From positions 75,985,255-76,049,254 of the forward strand of contig OY829539.1 of NCBI GenBank assembly GCA_963691705.1: 64,000 nucleotides of DNA, written 5' to 3'. Every line of letters starts with the position of its first letter. The stretch's first letter is position 1. The notes beneath the pieces were generated by a model. That model searched no databases, was not told where the DNA came from, and saw only the letters and a list, made by a program, of their open reading frames with translations. Made by a program: the position numbers and the translations under genes. This document shows positions 31,999 to 44,000 of the stretch, one piece after another. This DNA is from Viola odorata (lineage: Eukaryota; Streptophyta; Magnoliopsida; Malpighiales; Violaceae).

Positions 31999-33129
31999 TT
32001 TTTTTTTTTTGATGATTTAAGAGATGAAAGGATTTAAAAAATAAAAATAAAAATAAAGGTAGAAGCAATTTTCAGACTAACTGGTAGGTGGCAGAAGCTT
32101 ATTGGATGTGTATTATGGTGTATTAATAATGTGACATATATAAAATTGTGATTTACACGCTTGTTTACGAGAACTTCCTAGATTAATCATTCTTATGTCT
32201 AGTTTGGTAACCTTACATAAAAAAAGTTAGGTGTTGAGGCAGAAGTACAGTATTCTAGCACTATTTGGGATACGTGTCATCATTCTAGATTATGATGTAA
32301 GTAGATCATGATCTACCCAAATTTTACTCGAGGTACACTACATGTTTGGTAGAGTAGAAATTTGCACGTGTTAGCACAACACCTTATTTACATTCCGATC
32401 CAAAAGTCCAAAACCACATTCCAATGGGCAGAGTAGGAACGCAGCTTCTTTTGACTCTGCACTAAGTTCTGCTCCTGGATGCTCATATACATGCATCAAA
32501 GATAATGCTGGACGAACTGATGTCCCCACTCGTCACTCGAAAGGATTCGAAAACGATTCAAGATTCTGTAAAGATTTCAAAGATATTCCATTTTTCCACA
32601 CCTACGAGAGAAACACAAGTATTTTTGCCAATCATGTTGTTTCTAATCAGGATAATTCACCACGAACAAGGAGATCAAAAAGTTCGCGCAACTGGACTTC
32701 CCTTGGCTCCACTATCTAAATGCCACCTTCACTTGACTCATTCTCTCAGAATAAGCAAGAGTCATATGATCGTGTGGATCCAATCAATCAACCATCACTA
32801 ACAAGGACTTGGGCACGAAATATGAAATGATCAAGCCAAATTCTAGCAGAACAAATGCAGTACTGTCAGATAAATCTAACTAAAAAGAGATCTATGCTAC
32901 AGAGAATCTATAATTTCTGTGAAAAAACAGATGCCTTACCTTCAAGTAATAGCATGGAGAGTCAAGAGTTGGAGCTACTACAATGTGCTACTTTTGTAAA
33001 ATATACGCTACATGGGGTCCAAATAAGTGAGAACAGAGAGATTCAAGTATGTACTCTAGAATCCCACAAATAGGAAGGTTCAAGCCAATCATGGAAGAAA
33101 TGTTCACCAACTGTTGCAAAAGCCATCAA

Positions 33130-33213
33130 AAGTTACATTCACATCTTATTCTTAATGCTTTTAACAAATGCAAGTTACATTCGCATCTTATTCTTAATGC
33201 TTTTAGCAAATGC
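33130..33213. repeat. 42-bp tandem duplication
   Basis: AAGTTACATTCACATCTTAT.. at 33130-33171 is repeated at 33172-33213 with two visible changes (CACATC to CGCATC, TAACAAATG to TAGCAAATG). No gene affected. Confidence 0.92.
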
Positions 33214-34079
33214 AAGCAGGGCTAGCTCAGCTCAAACACCATCCCCATCCTAGCTCCCTACACAAATCGTAACACCTGGTACTCCAATATAATTTTGTTT
33301 CAGTTTGTTCCATCATAAACGCTATCGTGAGCATTACCATCATCATCGTACAACCATTGGTAGGGGCTGTTTACTAATTTGTTGATTATGCTGTTATATG
33401 AAGAGGTGGCATTATTTCCTTAAAAATAGATGGCATAATCTGTTCATTATCATTCCTTTCTAGACAAAATTGATCTTAGTTGATGAGCCCTAGCCAAACA
33501 ACCATAAAACAATATACTTTGCACTCGACAGAAGAGATTACAACCTAAGCAGAGTAGAAGACTATAAAATGTATACAACTTTTACCCAAACCTTACTTAG
33601 ATGCTGCCTCAGGGGATCATGTAGCATGCTCCCATCTTTCATGCCCACACATCGCTGAATAAAGAGACAGCAGATGCAGCCAGTGCCTGGCATGAAAGCT
33701 GTCAATACTACCACCTAATACGCAACTTCCTTGAGCCTCTATAGGTATGGTTGGATTCAACACAATCTCCAAGGATCTAGGTATGAGCTGCACCAAGCTC
33801 AGACAGGCTAACAAGAGCAGGTTTAGCCTTTTCTCTTGATCCAGCTAACATGACATCTTACTCCAAAACAGGCCTTCTTACAGCTGCCACTTAAGCAGAC
33901 AAACACCAGCTTTGCCTGCCACAGGCTATCTAGGCATAATAGACTTGAAGGTGATGAAAATCATTCAGGACCAAGAACACACTCTCTATAGAATACACCA
34001 AGACAGCCAACTGTCATTCATAACCTAGAGAACCACACTAAAAGATTAAGACAGACATGTTTTTACCATCCATTGCTCA

Positions 34080-34134
34080 TTAACTCCTCAACGGATGTAA
34101 CTTAAATCATGAACTACATCCATTGAGGAGTTAA
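34080..34134. other. Short hairpin with 20-bp arms
   Basis: TTAACTCCTCAACGGATGTA (34080-34099) pairs with 34115-34134 with a single mismatch and a 15-base loop. No obvious gene or transposon boundary; it lies in the 3' flank of the gene at 34516-35136. Confidence 0.75.
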
Positions 34135-34515
34135 AGCTGAATTTCTCATCTTGTGAAGGCACACAAATAACTTAGTTGAAAAAAGACTTGGCATCTTCCA
34201 TCATACATATAGAAGAACAAACATATCAATTATGGAAACACCATAAACCAATAAACCTGGGGGTAAATAGCACATCAACAAAAACAGAATTTCTAGAGTT
34301 CAGAACTTTGCTTTACACTTGAAGTTTGGACATTATCGTACAACATCGATTCCTAGAATTTCATTATCCCGTGCCAATAATGCCACCAAGTAAACAATTC
34401 ATAATTATGGAGTAAGCATCAGAATATAATCAATGCCATAATTATAAAGTGAAATTCCTAAAAACAATGAGGACCATATACAGTATATACATGAACTGTT
34501 AAAAACAATTACCAA

Positions 34516-35136
34516 TTAGCAGATGGAACCCAATCTCATAGGAACTTTATCTCTTTCGGTATCACTAACAGCAAGCCCATTAGCTAAAATCCTCACAATC
34601 TTCTTAAACGCAAAGTGCACGCAACTAGACAGGGCAATCCAACCAACCACCTCATAAACGAATCCATAAGCAAAACCTGAAGACGAGGACCATGAAGAAG
34701 ATTCATCCCAATTCTGCCCACCAAATCGATCATAATTCCACCCTTTACCCCCATTGCCCCAGTTCCCACCGTACCCAGCACCACCATCACCACCAAACGG
34801 ACCTTCATTACCACCGCCCCAGGGAAACCCATAATCCTCTCCCCCGTCACCGAATTCTCCTCCATATTGCGTACTCCGCCTCGTCCGTCGCTTTTTACGG
34901 ATGACAGTGCGGCGGGAGGTTCTAGACCTGTTAGGCTTAACCGGGGGAGGAGCAATTGCATCGAGAATCACGGCCGAGATTTGGAGGATTCCTCCGGCGG
35001 ATTGATCGGTGGAAGAGTCGGCGAGGGAAAGGTTGTTGTAGGAGGTGAAATTGTGGCGATGGAGAAGCGATTTGGCAAACCCTAAACCTTGTTGAGTAGC
35101 CACAGTTACGGTGTCGGCAGCCAGAGCAAGATCCAT
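34516..35136 (-). CDS. Glycine-rich protein with C-terminal hydrophobic segment, unknown function
   Basis: Single exon, 206 residues, ATG at 35136. The N-terminal third is mixed (MDLALAADTVTVATQQGLGFAKSLLHRHNFTSYNNLSLADSS), then a basic patch (RSRTSRRTVIRKKRRTRR, about 70-87), then a Gly/Trp/Tyr-rich region with GGNEGPFGGDGGAGYGGNWGNGG (about 107-131), and finally a hydrophobic stretch (GFAYGFVYEVVGWIALSSCVHFAF, about 153-176) that may be a membrane anchor. The middle resembles plant glycine-rich proteins, but the whole is not a family I can name. A purine-rich minus-strand 5' leader precedes the ATG. The Mutator-like MITE at 35327 lies only about 190 bp upstream of the start, inside the likely promoter. 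Confidence 0.78.
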   Translation of the reverse strand: MDLALAADTVTVATQQGLGFAKSLLHRHNFTSYNNLSLADSSTDQSAGGILQISAVILDAIAPPPVKPNRSRTSRRTVIRKKRRTRRSTQYGGEFGDGGEDYGFPWGGGNEGPFGGDGGAGYGGNWGNGGKGWNYDRFGGQNWDESSSWSSSSGFAYGFVYEVVGWIALSSCVHFAFKKIVRILANGLAVSDTERDKVPMRLGSIC

Positions 35137-35326
35137 CGTGATCGGGAGCTAGGGTTCGATTTGGGAATTTTGCGGGAAGAAAGAAAAAACAAAAGAGAAG
35201 GAGGAAGGAGACTGGTTTTGATTCCGTGGCGTGGGAGATATCGAGGCGAGAATGTGTTAATAGGCGTTAACGCAAGCATGTCGCGTGTTGGCTGCTTGGC
35301 GGGCTGGTGCGCGGTAATTCTTGTTA

Positions 35327-36101
35327 GGGAAAAGGACAAATTAACCACCAAATTATCCTAATATTTCGAATTAAGCCACCAAATTATTATTTTGGACAAA
35401 TTAGCCACCAAATTACTTAAATTTCTCAATTTCTGCCACTGAACTATTTTTTTTTGAAAAATTACCCAACATTGTTATCTAAATTAGCTAAATTGTCCAT
35501 TCCATCCGCAACATGCATGTGCTTTGTTAGTGAAAGTATAATGACTAATGATATTAAAAATGAATTCATTTGCACTTTAGTAAACCAATTTTTTACCATT
35601 ACAATATTATTCAATTTAAATGTAATTAAACTGAATAATGATTGTTTATATTTTAAATTAATCATTAATTAATAATAATTAGTATGATTAGAAACTAACC
35701 TATCTAACTAATAAAGCACAAAAGTTTCCCTAGCTTAAAACTAAAAAAAATTCAACTATTGTATTTAATTTCAAATTTAAACAGCCATTATTCCATTTAA
35801 TTACGTTTAAAATAAATAATATTGAGTTAAAATTTAGTTTGTAAAAGCAGAAATGAACTTATTTTTAGGATCAATATATTCCATCTCACAATAATTAGTT
35901 TTTAGTACACATATGAGACCCACACATAGAATAATCAATTTAGCTAATTTTGGTAATATTAATGACTAATTTTTTTAAAAAATAATTCGGGGAAATAATT
36001 GAGAAATTTAAATTGTTTGGTGGCTAATTTGTTCAAAAAATTAGGTCAGTGGCTTACTTGGAAATTTTATGGTTGTATGGTGGCTAATTCGTCATTTTGC
36101 C
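35327..36101. mobile_element. Mutator-like MITE (775 bp) with 9-bp TSD
   Basis: Ends GGGAAAAGGAC (35327) and GTCATTTTGCC (36101, inverted). Inner arms share AATTA-CCACC, GCCACCAAATTA, AAATTTCTCAATT and TGCCACTGA blocks in opposite orientation. Target copies TTCTTGTTA (35318-35326) and TTCTTGCTA (36102-36110) differ at one base. The 9-bp length fits Mutator superfamily elements. Interior AT-rich with no coding capacity. Confidence 0.85.
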
Positions 36102-36110
36102 TTCTTGCTA

Positions 36111-36969
36111 TTAACGAAAACGTGGTTCTAAGTTATTAGCAGTCCCCGTGTTTAGTGGGCTTTATTCTACAAAGGTCCATGAGCTTTTAACTACTAATAA
36201 TTTCTTTACTTTTTCTCAGCTAATTAGTATCTTTTTTTCCCCTTAGAATAAAATTATTATCGTTTATTCTTTTATAAAAGACCCAATATTATATTCAAAA
36301 CGTGATAAAAGAAAAATAAATCACGAATCAAGCACTAGTTATAATAAATAACAAATAAGGTGAGGAATATTTGTAAGATTTTTTGAGAAATTAAGTAAAT
36401 TTTTTGTGTACCTAGCATCTTTGATTTAATATATTCTCGTCTTAAAGTTGCGATTGAGGAAAATTATAAAATAATTTAAAGTTTTTTTATTATCTAAATG
36501 CTTCTATTTAAATCGCGTAATTAATATGATTATCGTTCGTAATTCAATAATGAAATTTTGATGATTATTCTTTAAAAAATCCGCCCTTGTGCATTCCACG
36601 TTTTCAGCGCCTCACGAAAAAAATAGTAAAGTTCACACTTATATTTATACGACAAGTTAGGATAAATTATTACATTCGTAAATAGAGTTAAATAAACCAC
36701 TATATTTATCTACTCGGTTAATATTGATCGTTTAAAGATAGTAATATTTTATTTAATACATATTTTAAATTTATCTATAATAAAAAGTAATTATATTTTT
36801 AAAATACAAAAAATAATTGGAATAAAGTAATGTTTTCTTCTTTTTTTCACTTTTTACCCAATGCAAAATATAGTACTAGTATTATTTTAGATACAACTAA
36901 TTGGAGTAGTTGTCAACATTGCACTAGCTTATTCTAATTTGCAGCAGAGTGAATTTGAGAAAGTCTTAC
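36111..36969. other. AT-rich intergenic, no gene seen
   Basis: Between the MULE MITE and the pogo-like element. Very AT-rich; no ORF or repeat structure that I could support. Confidence 0.55.
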
Positions 36970-36971
36970 TA

Positions 36972-37804
36972 CAGTAGAAACTCTATAAAATAATACACTT
37001 GGGACGACCAAAATTTATTAATTAAAAGAGTTATTAATTAATCGATAAATTAATAATTATTAATTTATATATTAATTAATATTTTATTAATTTATAGTAA
37101 AATACTTAGTTTACAAACACCTTTCAAGCTTCGATGTTCGTGCAAATACAATTGCGAACTGCTTTCGTCATTGTAAACTTCGATCAACAGATAACGTGAC
37201 TTTTGAGAACTCAGATGAAGGTGGTGAAAGCACTCAAGAACTCCAGAATTTGATCAAAAAGTTGGGTTATCGCAATGCAATGGATGTCGAAGATGTTCTG
37301 ACTCACCCAGAAGAAAATGTAGTTGCACAGTTGTTGACTGATGAAGAAATTATTGAAAGCGTTATTGGAATTAATAAAGATGATATCGATGAAGAAGATG
37401 ATGAAAGTTCTACAATGGAGCCCCCTTCGCGAAACGAAGCTATTAAAGCGGCAATCACATTGAACAATTTCTTGTTGAGCTATGAGAAAACAACACCAGA
37501 AGTTCTTACCATGCTAAGGAAAATTAAAGACGACATTCAAGGGGAAATTGATTTCAACAAAAAACAAAAGACAATTGAGTCATTTTTCAAGAAACCTTCA
37601 TAAATCATTCATGTAATATGCTATATATAAGGAATTATTAATTTATATTTTATATGGGGTCTAAAGAAATTATCAAAAATGTATTATCTTATAATTTTAG
37701 CGAATTATTAATTTAGCACCCTATCCCCGAGTCGGGACCGGCCAAAAATATTATCTTAGAGAGTTTATTAAATAATCGAGTATTAATTTATTGAGTTTCT
37801 AGTG
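36972..37804. mobile_element. pogo/Lemi1-type Tc1-mariner element, 5'-deleted
   Basis: Ends CAGTAGAAACTCTATAAA (36972) and, inverted, CACTAGAAACTCAATAAA (37804), flanked by TA (36970-36971 and 37805-37806). These ends match the pogo-like Emigrant/Lemi1 style of plants. The 833-bp copy retains the 3' end of a transposase gene but lacks the DNA-binding and DDE-catalytic parts. Confidence 0.85.
37091..37603 (+). pseudogene. C-terminal part of a pogo-like (Tigger/CENP-B family) transposase
   Basis: Open from a stop at 37088-37090 to TAA at 37601-37603, about 170 codons. The peptide starts with TIANCFRHCKLRS, a helix that follows the DDE domain in plant pogo-like transposases (the SSETIKNCFRHCG type). 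It continues with an acidic C-terminal region, ELQNLIKKLGYRNAM, LLTDEEIIESVIG, DDIDEEDDESS, EAIKAAITLNNFLLSYE, and ends KKQKTIESFFKK. The frame is intact but starts inside the gene, so it is a remnant. ESFFKK at the end is a PCNA-binding-like (PIP) motif, as seen in some pogo transposases. Confidence 0.75.
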
Positions 37805-38023
37805 TATATAAGAGAGAGGAGCGAGGCCTGATTACAAAGTTTCCAGATTTGACGGTATTCGTTTCTCGTCCAAAAACGTACAAAACAGAGAACCAACCCG
37901 TTCCAAATTCCAATTCCTCCTCCTCCCACCACCAATCATATATTGTAGATCCAAATAAAAAATTAGATTCAAAACGGCATTCCTTCCTCCGAACGAACCA
38001 TCCTCACTACGTTATCCAATCAA
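37805..38023 (+). promoter_or_regulatory. Core promoter and 5' UTR of PLD-zeta
   Basis: TATATAAG begins at 37805, directly at the right end of the pogo-like element, so the TA target copy forms the start of the TATA box. The ATG is 219 bp downstream. The leader is C-rich with CTCCTCCTCCCACC. Confidence 0.55.
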
Positions 38024-41000
38024 ATGGCATCGTCAGGGCAGTTAGTAGCCGGCGGTAGTAGCAGTGGCGGTCCCCGTTACATGCAAATGCGATCAGAACC
38101 GTCCAATCCGCCGCTACCGATGCCGTCCATATCATCATTCTTCTCGTTCAACCCGCGACCTACACCGGAATCCTCTCGGATTTTCGAAGAGCTGCCCAAG
38201 GCGAACATCGTGTCCGTCTCTAGACCCGACCCGAGTGACATTAGCCCCGTGCTCTTGACTTACACTATCGAAGTCGAGTACAAACAGGTGCACAATCTCT
38301 CATACCATTATCATCTCAAATTGTTGAATAGTAACTCTAGGCTTTGCTAGTGTGAACGAGGATAGTTGGATGAGTTCTTGACTGTAGTATGATGTTTGAT
38401 GGTTGGTTGTTTACACTTCGTTACGGCTTAGATTCCGATAATTGTATTTTTTTTACTTCATATACTTCAATTTTGGAAGATCAATATTCTCATCTTCCAC
38501 GAAACTTGGGGATTACTCATTCTAACTGTATTTGGGATTTTGTTTGTGCAGTTTAAGTGGAGATTAGTGAAGAAACCACCTCAAGTGTTTTATTTACATT
38601 TTGCATTGAAGAAACGTGCCTTTTTTGAAGAAATCAGTGAGAAGCAAGAGCAGGTGTGTGCATGTCTCTTGTGTGAAATTTTATTTGCTGTAGTATCTGT
38701 GTGATTGGCTTTGGATTAATTTTAAGTTTTATTCGGAAGGTGTGTGGTTGATATACTTTTTCTCAATGATACATTATATATTAAAGGTTAAAGAATGGCT
38801 TCAAAATCTAGGAGTAGGAGATCATATGCAAATGGGGCATGATGATGATGATCCTGACGATGAGACCATGCCCTTGCATCAAGAGGAAAGTGCTAAAAAC
38901 AGGTGATTACCAATTCATGTTATGGCCTAGGTTAGAAATGAAATACACTTATGTGTTGTGTGCAATTCTCATTGGTGTGTTCTTTTCCTTTCCCTAGAGA
39001 TGTTCCATCAAGTGCTGCTCTCTCAGTTATTCGTCCTTCATTGGGAAGGCAGTATTCGATGTCAGACACAGCAAAAGTTGCAATGCAGCAGTATTTAAAT
39101 CACTTTCTAGGAAACATAGATATTGTAAATTCTCGAGAGGTATTGTCAATTGCATATTACTTGAAATTTGTACGATAATAGCTGTTTCTTTCTTCTCACT
39201 TAATTTTTTTTGTATCAGGTTTGCAGGTTCTTGGAAGTCTCTAAACTGTCATTTTCTTCAGAATATGGCCCCAAGCTAAAAGAAGATTATGTTATGGTGA
39301 AGCACCTACCAAAAATTGCAAACAACAATACTTCAAGAAGATGTTGTGGATGTTCTTGGTTTAGTTGCTGTAATGACAACTGGCAGAAGGTATTGTAAGC
39401 TTGTCTCAACATAGGTTTATTACTGGCTTTTACTTTCCTTTCATCATATTATACATTTGTAATCTGTTGGAAGTGTGAGCTTGTGGCGCAGTGGGGTTTT
39501 ATATATGCAGTGCTTCCTCAATTCCTTTCAGTTTTATGGTTTATTTCAGCTGGTATGCAATATTTAGTACTGAATGTTTCTGAGAATTTTGTCTACTCGC
39601 CTGCTCCCTTAGTTCAATTATCTTTAAAATTATTAATACCCAACCTCAACTCGTTACACCATTGCAGTAAAATTGTCCATTAGATATTCTTTGCAAACCT
39701 TATTTCTTTAGGACCGTGTGATGACATTTTACTTATGAAACTACATTCTGAGATGAGCCCTTGTGGAAGAATGCATGATTCTATTAGTACATATTGAGGG
39801 GCTCACTCATGGCTCATTAACAATTACAATTTAGACCTCCCTATAGGTTCCCAAGTAAGATGTGTAATGCAAGATTGTCTGTGTCGTGGAATCCATTTTT
39901 GCAGGTATGGGCTGTTCTGAAACCTGGATTCTTGGCACTCCTAGCTGATCCTTTTGATCCCAAACCCTGGGATATAATTGTGTTTGATGTACTGCCAGCT
40001 TCAGTTGGAACTGGTGGTGACCGAGTATCACTAGCAGTAGAGACAAAGGATCGCAACCCTTTACGGCGTTCATTTAGGGTAAGGGGCATGCTTATCTTTC
40101 TTTCTTTTACCTCTTTTTGTTGCCAAAAAGTTACAACTAAAACTTTGCTTTCCATGCTTTTGGTTTGTAAAGACTTTGGAGCTAATGAAGCTTCCTCAAA
40201 TGAATTGGGCTGTATAAATTAAATATTGATGCACAAAATAAGAGAGGCACAAGTATATGTGAAATTAGGGAATTGTTCAAGCTTATGCTGAACATTACTT
40301 CTTCACGTAGTATAGTTAATTAGTTATCTTTATTTATGATTGAGTTATAAAGATAATTTCACTCGCTAACAGATGATTGGAAACTTCAAAGGTCACATGT
40401 GGAAATCGGAGCATAAACTTAAGATCTAAGACGAGTGCTAGGGTTAAAGACTGGGTTGCTGCTATTAATGATGCTGGACTTAAGCCTCCTGAGGGGTGGT
40501 GCCATCCCCATCGTTTTGGTTCTTTTGCACCTCCTAGAGGTTTGTCTGAAGATGGTAGTCAGGCTCAGTGGTTTGTAGATGGTAGGGCTGCATTTGAAGC
40601 TATTGCTTCCTCAATTGAGGATGCTAAATCAGAGGTCTGTCCTTCCAGCTACAGTAACTAGAATCACTGTTTCTCAATTTCAAGTCGTCATCTAGACTCT
40701 CTTGAATTTTGGATTTTTTTGTGCAGATATTCATTTGTGGCTGGTGGCTGTGCCCAGAGCTTTATATGCGCCGTCCTTTTCGTAATCATGCCACATCTAG
40801 ACTTGATGCGTTGCTGGAAGCAAAGGCTAAACAAGGGGTTCAGGTGCCTATTGATTTGTTTCTCACTTATTATTTTCCTTTCAGTGTTTGCAACAGCATT
40901 GTCTTGTGATGATCTCTGCTTCTTACATATTCTAATTTAACTGCAAAGTGTTCATCACTATTTTTTCTTATAACTTATGCTGAAAGGAAGGTTTTTGATT

Positions 41001-44000
41001 TCTACATGGGTTAGGCTGTGTGATTGGATTGCGTGAAGTTTTTTTTTCTTCCTGAAAACATACATACTGATTGTTAGGTTTATGATTGTAATCTATGAAG
41101 TGATGGACGCTGGAAAACTTAGATTCTATACAAGGCTTTAGAAGTGTTTAGAGAAAGCAACTGGATTGACATTCCTATCTGATATGCTTTTAAGACCTGT
41201 TTCAGCTTCAGTTGATTGGGTGGTGATATAACAAAGAATATTTATTGCTGCAGATATACATTCTTCTTTATAAAGAGGTGGCTCTTGCTCTTAAAATCAA
41301 CAGTGTGTATAGCAAGAGGAAGCTTCTCAGCATTCATGAGAATGTGAGGGTACTGCGCTATCCCGACCACTTCTCTAGTGGTGTTTATCTCTGGTATACT
41401 TTATTGCAAAACCTTTTAATCACTAAGAGCTAAAGTTTTAGCTATGTGCCTCTGCTACATTTTTTTCCTGGTCTCTGGTTTATATCTGGCCTTTATGTAG
41501 GTCGCACCATGAAAAAGTTGTCATTGTTGATCACCACATTTGTTTTATTGGAGGGCTGGACTTGTGTTTTGGTCGATATGATACCCATGAACACAGGGTA
41601 GGTGACTGCCCTCCCGAGGAATGGCCGGGAAAGGATTATTATAATGCAAGGTAAGTTCAAAATTCTGAACATGATGATGAAATACTTACCACCTACTTGT
41701 TTTGGCTAGTTAGTCCTAGTGTCAGTGGTTTCTGTTCTTTAGTTAGTGATATATTCTTGAAGTTATGCTAACAAGATTTTGAAGATTATTGCCGGATTTT
41801 TTAGACATTCAACTTTAAAGGTTTTTTCTCTCCAAGAGATACAGTTAAAATCCTTATAGTTTTCATGCGAGCAGTTAAAATCCTTAATATCCTCAGAAGT
41901 GTGATACTTCATTTACTCCTTTTGATTGGTGAAGCTTTCCATTTTATTACTTAGGGAATCTGAACCGAATTCATGGGAAGAAACAATGATAGATGAACTG
42001 GATCGTAAAAAGTTTCCCAGAATGCCTTGGCATGATGTTCATTGTGCCATCTGGGGACCACCTTGTCGTGATGTAGCTAGGCACTTTGTCCAGCGCTGGA
42101 ACTATGCAAAGGTAAGTGTTGGGTCCGATTGCTATGTTTTTTCAGCAAAGCTTGTAATGTGATGTTTATACTTTACCTGCATTTCTTTGCAGAGAAATAA
42201 AGCTCCCTACGAAGAAGCAATTCCACTACTTATGCCTCAGCATAACATGGTCATTCCCCACTATATGGGAAAAAGCGAAGAGATGGAGGACAAAACCAAG
42301 GATCTTGATGATCACTCTAAAGGCTTTACAAGACAGGATTCATTTTCTTCTCGATCCTCTGCACAAGATGTTCCTCTGCTTTTGCCACAAGAAGCTGAGG
42401 GATTAGATGGTTCCTGTGGAGGACCAAAATATAATGAGCTGGACTCTGCCCCTGCCAGAAGTCTCTCTCTTCCTTTCCGGAAAACCAAACCTGAACCAGT
42501 AGGTCCAGATATGCCAATGACAGGTTTTGTGGATGACTATGATGTCTTCGCTCTTCACTCAAAAACGTGTTCAGATTTTTTGCCACAGCCTGACATCAAA
42601 ACTTCAGATCCAGAGTGGTGGGAAACACAAGAAAGGGCCGATCAGGTCGGTTTTGGTGATGAAAGTGGGCAAGTTGGTCCTCGTTCTTCTTGCCGTTGTC
42701 AGGTGGGTAGCTCATTATGTTTTACATAGCTTTTTCGTCCCTGACCTAATTTTATGAACCTGTGAGGTCTCCGATGATCTTAGGCTGCAAAAGTCAATAG
42801 ATTTTCTTCCAGTGCATAGTAATCTAGAAAATGTAGCCTGTGCTAACTTCTTATGCCTTCATGAGCTAGTCTTTGCATATTTTTCTAGATTTTGGTGTTT
42901 GTGGCTAGACCAAGAAAAGATCTTGTTTGTGATTGTGATGTTAACTTCACTAACTGCAAGGCACTGTCGAAGCAATTGGACGACTTTTGGAGAGTAAAAT
43001 CTTTAGAAAAATCTGAAACGGATGTAGTCTCTGAATTGCATCTTCTGAAAGAAAAAAAGTTAAGATCTTGTGTTCCATCATGGTAGCATGCACAGGACGT
43101 TCAGTTGTGAATAGTGACCAGTGATTGATACTGCTTTCTGAACTTTTCCTGATGTTCTTCATTGTGATAATTTACATTCTACAATACAAGTGATGTTTTT
43201 TCATGAACAAAACTGCAAAATGACTCCGCAGACACCACTTTCTATATATCCATAACCTTCTGCTGTTAATTATGTTCCCTTTAATTGTTTTTCCAGGTTA
43301 TAAGGAGTGTTAGTCAGTGGTCTGCTGGAACAAGCCAAATTGAGGAGAGCGTTCACTGTGCTTATTGTACCCTAATAGAGAAAGCAGAGCATTTCATCTA
43401 TATTGAGGTATCTAATTTGATCTTTCTATGAAGGAAGCCTCCTCTCTGTAGCATGCCTTTTACAGCATTAAGTCACATATTTATCTATTTTACACCAATG
43501 TTTCTTCCTTATATCATGGGTTTCAGACTTATAGGTATAAAGAGGGTTCAAAAGATCTAACTGACTCTCTTTTGGTAAACTTGTTCCCAGAATCAATTTT
43601 TTATATCAGGTCTTTCAGGAGATGACGTTATAAGAAATCGTATTTTAGAAGCTATATTTCGACGTATTATACGAGCATATAATGATAAGAAGCTCTTCAG
43701 GGTTATTATTGTGATACCTCTGCTTCCTGGGTTCCAGGTTTGAATTCTTTCCCAGTTCTGTTTATTTAGAAGCTCACACCTTGGTTAGTTGACTGAAGTT
43801 TTAGTTTAACAGGGTGGCGTGGATGATAGTGGTGCAGCAGCTGTCAGAGCAATAATGCATTGGCAATATCGAACCGTTTGTCGAGGACAAAATTCAATAT
43901 TGCATAATCTTCATGATATCCTTGGGACGAAAATGCATGATTACATTTCTTTCTATGGCCTGAGAGCTTATGGTCGACTTTTTGATGGTGGTCCAGTGGC

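Larger units (their letters stand above)
31999..34515. other. Intergenic, no supported gene (2.5 kb)
   Basis: Moderately AT-rich. ORFs at 32505-32801 and 32855-33073 have no recognisable domain, splice context or promoter, and are left out. It contains a 42-bp tandem duplication (33130-33213) and a short hairpin (34080-34134). The right end is the 3' flank of the minus-strand glycine-rich protein gene. Confidence 0.5.

Noticed and set aside
32505..33073. Two plus-strand ORFs in the 32-34 kb gap
   Set aside because: No recognisable domain, no splice partners and no promoter; one is partly in repeat-like DNA.
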